Source: an uncultured Deferribacteraceae bacterium (GTDB lineage Bacteria > Chrysiogenota > Deferribacteres > Deferribacterales > Mucispirillaceae). Taken from it: a DNA stretch of 19,686 nucleotides. The first letter of the stretch is position 1, and the number at the start of each line of letters is the position of its first letter. Below are positions 15,172-19,686 of this stretch, piece after piece. The translations under genes and the position numbers were made by a program. The DNA lies in assembly GCA_947039055.1 (NCBI GenBank), contig CAMQYB010000010.1, positions 1 to 19,686 of the forward strand. The letters are read 5' to 3'. Below the pieces are notes generated by a model, which made no database searches, was not told the DNA's origin, and saw nothing but the letters and a program-made list of their open reading frames with translations.

Positions 15172-16185
15172 ATGAATGATCAGATATTTTTACAGTTATC
15201 AGGTTTCACATACCTTTTAGCTATGGTATTTTATATGTCGTCGGCTATTTTTAAGAGCACAAAAATAGGCTATGTTGCAACGACGTTATCGGTTACAGGT
15301 GTTTTATTAGGTACAGTTGCGTTTGTGATTAGGATCTCTTTATTATATAAAGTTTCAGGATCAGTATTGGAATCTATACCAATTGCAAACCTTTATGAGT
15401 CACTACAATTTTTTGCATTGTTATTAATGGTTATCTATTTAGTATCTGAATTTGCAACAAAGATAAAAGTGTTGGGTATATTTTCAACTTGCGTTGCGGG
15501 TATATTAATAATTTTAATAAGTTCGATAAATGCTCCAGCAGATGTTAAACCGTTAATACCAGTTCTTCAAAGTAACTGGTTAATAGCTCATGTGTTGTTA
15601 TCATTTATAGCGTATGTATTTTTTACATTATCGGCGATAGCTTCGATATTTTATTTTATATTGGTATCAAAAGGTAGACAAGACCCTAAATATATTTTAT
15701 GGGTAACAACAGTATCAATTTTACTAACTTTACTTTTATCGTTGATAATTCACTTAATATTTAAAGAGATTTTATTTATATCAATGTATATAGGTTTGTT
15801 TGCAGTGCTATTTACGAGCTTATTATATTATGGAAAAAACATTCCGTATTATTTATCATCGTTTAGTAAAGATATAGATAAGCTAGATAGATATATATAT
15901 AATTTCACGGTGTTAGGTTTTATAATTTTCACAATCGGTGGATTAATTTTTGGAGCGATCTGGGCTGAAAATTCATGGGGCAGATATTGGTCATGGGATC
16001 CGAAAGAAACATGGGCATTTATCACATGGTTAGTATATGCGTTCTACCTTCATGCGAGATTGTATAAACGCTTTGACAGATCTGCTGTAAATGCGATTGC
16101 GATTTTAGGATTTATAGTAACGATTTTCACGTTCTTAGGAGTAAATTTATTACTTTCAGGACTACACTCATACGGCTCAAATTAA
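15172..16185 (+). CDS. ccsA: Cytochrome c biogenesis protein CcsA (ResC)
   Basis: 337 residues with about eight membrane helices. The tryptophan-rich WWD haem-handling segment lies at about 264-288 (WAENSWGRYWSWDPKETW, then AFITW). Likely haem-ligand histidines: His in WLIAHVLLSF (about 140), in YLHARLYK (about 298) and near the C terminus in SGLHSYG. This is the partner of ResB; together they form the system II haem exporter and ligase. The ATG is preceded by AGGTG overlapping the resB stop, so the two are translated together. In some bacteria the two are one fused CcsBA protein; here they are separate. A terminator follows at 16279. Identification is secure from the WWD motif. Confidence 0.94.
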   Translation: MNDQIFLQLSGFTYLLAMVFYMSSAIFKSTKIGYVATTLSVTGVLLGTVAFVIRISLLYKVSGSVLESIPIANLYESLQFFALLLMVIYLVSEFATKIKVLGIFSTCVAGILIILISSINAPADVKPLIPVLQSNWLIAHVLLSFIAYVFFTLSAIASIFYFILVSKGRQDPKYILWVTTVSILLTLLLSLIIHLIFKEILFISMYIGLFAVLFTSLLYYGKNIPYYLSSFSKDIDKLDRYIYNFTVLGFIIFTIGGLIFGAIWAENSWGRYWSWDPKETWAFITWLVYAFYLHARLYKRFDRSAVNAIAILGFIVTIFTFLGVNLLLSGLHSYGSN

Positions 16186-16655
16186 GATATTTAATTAGAG
16201 TGTTTTGAGTTTGTTTGACTGTATTTTAGATTAGATAGTTTGATTAATTAATTAGAAATAGTGATTGTTTTTTAGATTAGGGCTTAGAGTATTATAGTAT
16301 TTACTAAATAGTAATTACTATAATACCTAGCCCTTTTTTATTTTATTAATATATGTATAGTCATATAAATAGTAACATAATGTGTATTGACATTCATATA
16401 ATATAATGTTATTTTCTTCAATGAACATATATTGTTATTCAAATGAGTAGCAATTCATTTAAATATAATATTTAACTTACTGTGAGTAGATCTGTTTTAT
16501 GGTGTGTTTTATAAATATTATTTATGTATAGATATTAATACATGAAGTAGTTTTTATTTAAGTCATCGTGTTTTGGTTAATAGCAATAGGTATATGTATT
16601 CGGTATATGTGTATTGAACAAGATTTACAAAAAATATTTCAAGGGGATATGTCAA
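16186..16655. other. Long AT-rich spacer before the lipoprotein gene
   Basis: 470 bases. After the ccsA terminator the region is extremely AT-rich. A TTGACA at 16387-16392 with TATTTT 17 bp downstream (16410-16415) could be a promoter, which would give a leader of over 230 bases. A small inverted repeat AAATGA/TCATTT lies at 16441-16460, and a short direct repeat GGTATATGT occurs near 16590 and 16604. No gene or recognisable riboswitch is seen. Confidence 0.45.
16279..16340 (+). terminator. Intrinsic terminator after resB-ccsA
   Basis: A long hairpin: AGGGCT (16279-16284) pairs with AGCCCT (16329-16334), and inside it TATTATAGTA pairs with TACTATAATA. It is followed by six T (16334-16339). 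Confidence 0.85.
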
Positions 16656-18683
16656 ATGACGAATCGGATTAAAAGTTTATTAATGGTTTTTATGTTACTG
16701 TTTATTGGAGCATGTGCAGATGCGAGCAAATCAGATGGAGTAGAAGCATCTAGTTCTGAGTTTTATTTAGGAGAGGATTTAACAATAGCAAGTATAGATG
16801 GAGCAGTGTTTACAAGTGATGCTGTAAATCCATTGGAATATAATATTGACGGTACATTTTCTGTGGAGCAAGATGCAACTGCTTTAGAAACGGCTATTGC
16901 AACTGAGTTAGAAGCTCTAGTGAAAACAAAACTTGAGTCAAACTCTGGTAGCGAAGTTACTATCGGAGCTTATAGTATAGGTGGTATGGTAAGTGACACA
17001 TCTAAGTTAACGGTTACGATCCCATCAACAATTACAACGATAGATGGTGAGAAAACTGAAAGCTATGTATTTAATATAGAGTTTGGTGGAGATGTTCCAG
17101 TATGGGATGGAACGGTAACTGAGCCAGTATCACAAATAGCTACAGCGTCAAGTGTTCCTGTTGGTGTTTATGAGATATATTCTCCTAGCGAACTTGCATG
17201 GATAATAGAAATGTCGTCATACCATGATTTTACGGGTGAGACAGTAATACTTAAAAAAACTATAGATATGAATAGTCTTCCTATTACAGGACTTATAAGT
17301 TTTGCAGGTAGATTTCAAGGTAACCGTAAGGAGATCCGTAACTTAAATATTGATTATCCAACTACAGATAACATAGGATTTATTCGTAGTATGAGTTCAG
17401 GTGGACAGATAGATAACTTAACATTAACTGGAGTAATTAAAGGAAGGAATAATGTTGGTGGGTTTATAGGACAGGCAAATGGATCAGTTAGAGTTATTGG
17501 TATTAAAAATTCTATTAATGTAATAGGAAAGACTTACACAGGTGGAATAGTTGGAAAGGCTGAAAAAAATTCTACACTAGATATATCTAGTTCTATAAAT
17601 CGTGGTTATATAACAGGAGTAAGTTATACAGGTGGACTTATTGGGTCATCGTATGGCGTTGTACAAATAGGTAAGAGTTCAAATATTGGTGTTATAACAG
17701 GTACTAGTCATACAGGTGGATTTATCGGAAGTAGCGAAACACGTACTACTGTAGGTATATCTAACTCTACAAATCGTGGTGTTGTAAATGGATCAGGCAA
17801 TACAGGTGGATTTATTGGATATGTGTATGATTATGTAACTCTTGATATTGATAATAGTTCAAATAGTGGTGCTATAAATGGATCAGGCAATACAGGTGGA
17901 CTACTTGGATATGTGCTTAGTTATGTAACTACAGATATTGACAATAGTTCAAATCGTGGTGCTATAACAGGAACTAGTGGTGTAGGTGGACTTATCGGAT
18001 TTATGTATAGTGGTGTAACTACAGATGTTAACAGTAGTTCGAATCGTGGTGCTATAAATGGTACTAGTTATATTGGTGGACTTATCGGATATGCGAATAG
18101 AGGAACTCTAGATATTAACAGTAGTTCAAATCGTGGTGTTATAAAAAGCGTAAGTTATACAGGTGGACTTATCGGACGTGGGTATTCTGTACCTACTGAT
18201 ATTGACAATAGTTCAAATATCGGTGCTATAAATGCTACAGGTGATAATACAGGCGGGCTTATTGGAAGTGTTGAAGGACAGTTGGCAAGCATTTACAAGA
18301 GTTTCAACAGTGGAAATATAATGGGCACAAAGAACGTTGGTGGAATTATTGGATATGGAAGTAATGGACAATACATCAAACTGAGAGATGTTCATAGTTA
18401 TGCGTTGAAAATAACAGGGACTAGTCATTATGTAGGTGGTTTCATAGGTTTTTATTATGGAGTATTAACAATTGAAGATAGTTATTGGTTGCATGATGCT
18501 CGCAAGAAAAAGGGAACAGTAAAAGCTAGTGGTAACATTGTACCTAGAGGCGATTATAAAAAATTGTCGATTGATGAGTACAAAATAACTACTAATTTTG
18601 AGGGTTGGGATTTTAACAATAGTACAGGTGGTTGGCAGCTTACAAACAAAAAATTTCCTACACTCAGAAATCAACCAAAATAG
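16656..18683 (+). CDS. Lipoprotein with GLUG-type tandem repeats, probably surface beta-helix
   Basis: 676 residues or so from ATG 16656, chosen because AAGGGG (16641-16646) stands 9 bases upstream and because it gives a clean lipoprotein signal: basic start, hydrophobic core, and lipobox IGAC with lipidated Cys20. An earlier ATG at 16614 lacks a ribosome site. Residues about 21-165 form a non-repetitive domain rich in Thr, Ser and acidic residues. Around 170-235 is a segment typical of GLUG proteins (YEIYSPSELAWIIEM, TVILKKTIDM, FAGRFQGNRKEIRNLNI). Then about 12 units of roughly 30 residues carry the core GG-[LFI]-[IVL]-G, for example NTGGFIGYV, suggesting a right-handed beta-helix. The unit resembles GLUG motifs of bacterial adhesin-like proteins. 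No Cys in the repeats. It is probably displayed at the outer membrane; adhesion or a structural role is a guess. It faces the LRR gene across a shared terminator. Confidence 0.75.
   Translation: MTNRIKSLLMVFMLLFIGACADASKSDGVEASSSEFYLGEDLTIASIDGAVFTSDAVNPLEYNIDGTFSVEQDATALETAIATELEALVKTKLESNSGSEVTIGAYSIGGMVSDTSKLTVTIPSTITTIDGEKTESYVFNIEFGGDVPVWDGTVTEPVSQIATASSVPVGVYEIYSPSELAWIIEMSSYHDFTGETVILKKTIDMNSLPITGLISFAGRFQGNRKEIRNLNIDYPTTDNIGFIRSMSSGGQIDNLTLTGVIKGRNNVGGFIGQANGSVRVIGIKNSINVIGKTYTGGIVGKAEKNSTLDISSSINRGYITGVSYTGGLIGSSYGVVQIGKSSNIGVITGTSHTGGFIGSSETRTTVGISNSTNRGVVNGSGNTGGFIGYVYDYVTLDIDNSSNSGAINGSGNTGGLLGYVLSYVTTDIDNSSNRGAITGTSGVGGLIGFMYSGVTTDVNSSSNRGAINGTSYIGGLIGYANRGTLDINSSSNRGVIKSVSYTGGLIGRGYSVPTDIDNSSNIGAINATGDNTGGLIGSVEGQLASIYKSFNSGNIMGTKNVGGIIGYGSNGQYIKLRDVHSYALKITGTSHYVGGFIGFYYGVLTIEDSYWLHDARKKKGTVKASGNIVPRGDYKKLSIDEYKITTNFEGWDFNNSTGGWQLTNKKFPTLRNQPK
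17590..18310 (+). repeat. In-gene tandem repeats of about 90 bp
   Basis: Coding repeats whose equivalent codons (after AAT-CGT-GGT or similar) fall at 17607, 17691, 17781, 17871, 17961, 18051, 18138 and 18225: periods 84, 90, 90, 90, 90, 87 and 87. All keep the frame. Adjacent units share long identical stretches, such as AATGGATCAGGCAATACAGG in the copies beginning near 17787 and 17877, so they arose by recent duplication. Confidence 0.8.
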
Positions 18684-18768
18684 TTAATTATATTGGTAAT
18701 AAGTAATACGGTAATGTTTCAACAAAGTAGATAGTTGTAATATAAAAAATATTACGATAGAAATAATC

Positions 18769-18801
18769 AACCCCTATAGTCTTTAAGGCTGTAGGGGTTT
18801 T
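18769..18801. terminator. Terminator between the two convergent surface-protein genes
   Basis: Perfect 8-bp arms AACCCCTA (18769-18776) and TAGGGGTT (18792-18799), then TTTTG and a T-rich stretch on the plus strand. On the minus strand the following sequence is less T-rich, so it is best for the lipoprotein gene and possibly shared. Confidence 0.75.
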
Positions 18802-18840
18802 GTTATGTTTATTTCTATATAAAAAAATAATCTAAGATAT

Positions 18841-19686
18841 CTAAAAAGTAGTAGGATATTTAATATCTGGGTTCGTTAAATTAACCGTCAAATCTCCACC
18901 TAAAGGAAATGTAATTTTATTAATATTATCAAGTTTAGGATTACCATCTCCACTTACAGTCAACATATTTGCAAACGGTTTATCGCCTAAATTTAGTCCT
19001 GCAAGTAGCTCATTATTTGTAAGTGTAAGGCTTGTTAAACTATCAGTTAATCCTGTTAGATCAAGTGCTACTGATCTAATATACAACAGATTTATCGACT
19101 CTAAATTAGGTGCTGTTTTAGGAAGTATAATAGTTGATAGTAAGCTCATGCTTTGTATATCTATATTTTCAATATTAGTAAGGGTAGACATATCAACTGA
19201 CGCTAATTTTAACATAGCGAACAATTTAAAATATGTCAATTTTGATGCATTAATCGGTAAAACAAGTGAGTTTAATTTTTGCATATATTCAAGCGATAGA
19301 TGTGAAATATTTGTGAGTTTAGATAGATTAAATGTAGCGAGCGGGATACCTGATAAATTAAGCGTATCAAGATTTACAAGTTTATCTAAATCAAGAGATG
19401 TCAATAAATTCATATTAAGTATATTAAGCTCCGTGATATAAGTTAGATTACTTAGATCAAGATTTTGCAATATAATAAGACTATTTATTGTAACGGTTGT
19501 AAGGTTTTCAGCTTTAATAGGCGTTATAAATGAAATTAAACTATTCATACTTACTACTGAAAGATCGGTTAATTTCACGAGTGTTGAAAGGTTTAAAATT
19601 TCCACATTCTCAACCATTCTGATCGAAAGGCTATCAAGGTTCGTAAGTTGCGTTAAATCAAGTGTTGTCAATCCTTGCATCGTATC
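18841..19686 (-). CDS. Leucine-rich-repeat protein, 5' end beyond the window
   Basis: The visible 279 residues start at an internal Met, but the frame stays open to base 19686, so this is the C-terminal part of a longer protein whose signal and start lie outside. The sequence is built of LRR-like units of about 22 residues with LxxLxLxxLxxL spacing, for example LTTLDLTQLTNLDSLSI and ITELNILNMNLLTSLDLDKL. The last 50 residues lose the repeat and look like a capping segment (GDGNPKLDNINKITFPLGGDLTVNL). No Cys, no membrane anchor and no sorting signal are seen in this part. LRR proteins of this kind are often exposed and mediate protein contacts. I cannot name a specific family or role. Confidence 0.7.
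   Translation of the reverse strand, partial: DTMQGLTTLDLTQLTNLDSLSIRMVENVEILNLSTLVKLTDLSVVSMNSLISFITPIKAENLTTVTINSLIILQNLDLSNLTYITELNILNMNLLTSLDLDKLVNLDTLNLSGIPLATFNLSKLTNISHLSLEYMQKLNSLVLPINASKLTYFKLFAMLKLASVDMSTLTNIENIDIQSMSLLSTIILPKTAPNLESINLLYIRSVALDLTGLTDSLTSLTLTNNELLAGLNLGDKPFANMLTVSGDGNPKLDNINKITFPLGGDLTVNLTNPDIKYPTTF

Overview
This AT-rich window (roughly two thirds A+T by eye) comes from a Gram-negative, respiring bacterium. It encodes periplasmic multihaem cytochromes, a Tat-exported nitrate reductase, an outer-membrane barrel protein and a lipoprotein. The gene set (DtxR-FeoA fusion, FeoB, a napMADGH-type nitrate reductase, an octahaem nitrite reductase, system II cytochrome c maturation, and a sensor kinase with a covalent haem motif) would fit an anaerobic or microaerophilic nitrate ammonifier, for example a Deferribacterota-like lineage. 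That placement is inference and no marker gene proves it.

Layout, left to right. (1) 7-1554, minus: a sensor histidine kinase whose periplasmic domain carries a CXXCH haem site. (2) 1657-6457, plus: an iron block made of a DtxR-FeoA regulator, FeoB, a small Cys-rich FeoB-associated membrane protein, a strong terminator and an outer-membrane barrel protein. Three near-identical dyads (TTAG-N6-CTAA), each abutting a -10-like hexamer, stand before the regulator, feoB and the barrel gene. They are probably the binding sites of the DtxR-type protein encoded here. (3) 6544-11446, minus: a nitrate reductase operon read napM-napA-napD-napG-napH, ending in a 15-bp tandem repeat array. (4) 11761-16185, plus: an octahaem cytochrome c nitrite reductase followed by ResB and CcsA. 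(5) 16656-19686: two repeat-rich genes facing each other, a lipoprotein with about 12 GLUG-type units and a leucine-rich-repeat protein cut by the window edge.

How they fit together: NapA reduces nitrate to nitrite in the periplasm with electrons probably passed through NapH, NapG and NapM. The divergently transcribed octahaem enzyme would reduce nitrite to ammonium. ResB/CcsA attach haem to the periplasmic cytochromes and may serve the enzyme's unusual CXXCK and CX4CH sites. These pathways are iron-hungry (about 12 haems and 7 Fe-S clusters counting only the nitrite reductase, NapM, NapA, NapG and NapH), and the iron block lies next door.

Most notable points: the octahaem enzyme has the TvNiR-like Tyr-X-Cys pair but a non-standard last haem motif. 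NapG has no export signal and an in-frame stop just upstream rules out a longer N terminus. The three-site iron regulon can be read directly from the DNA.
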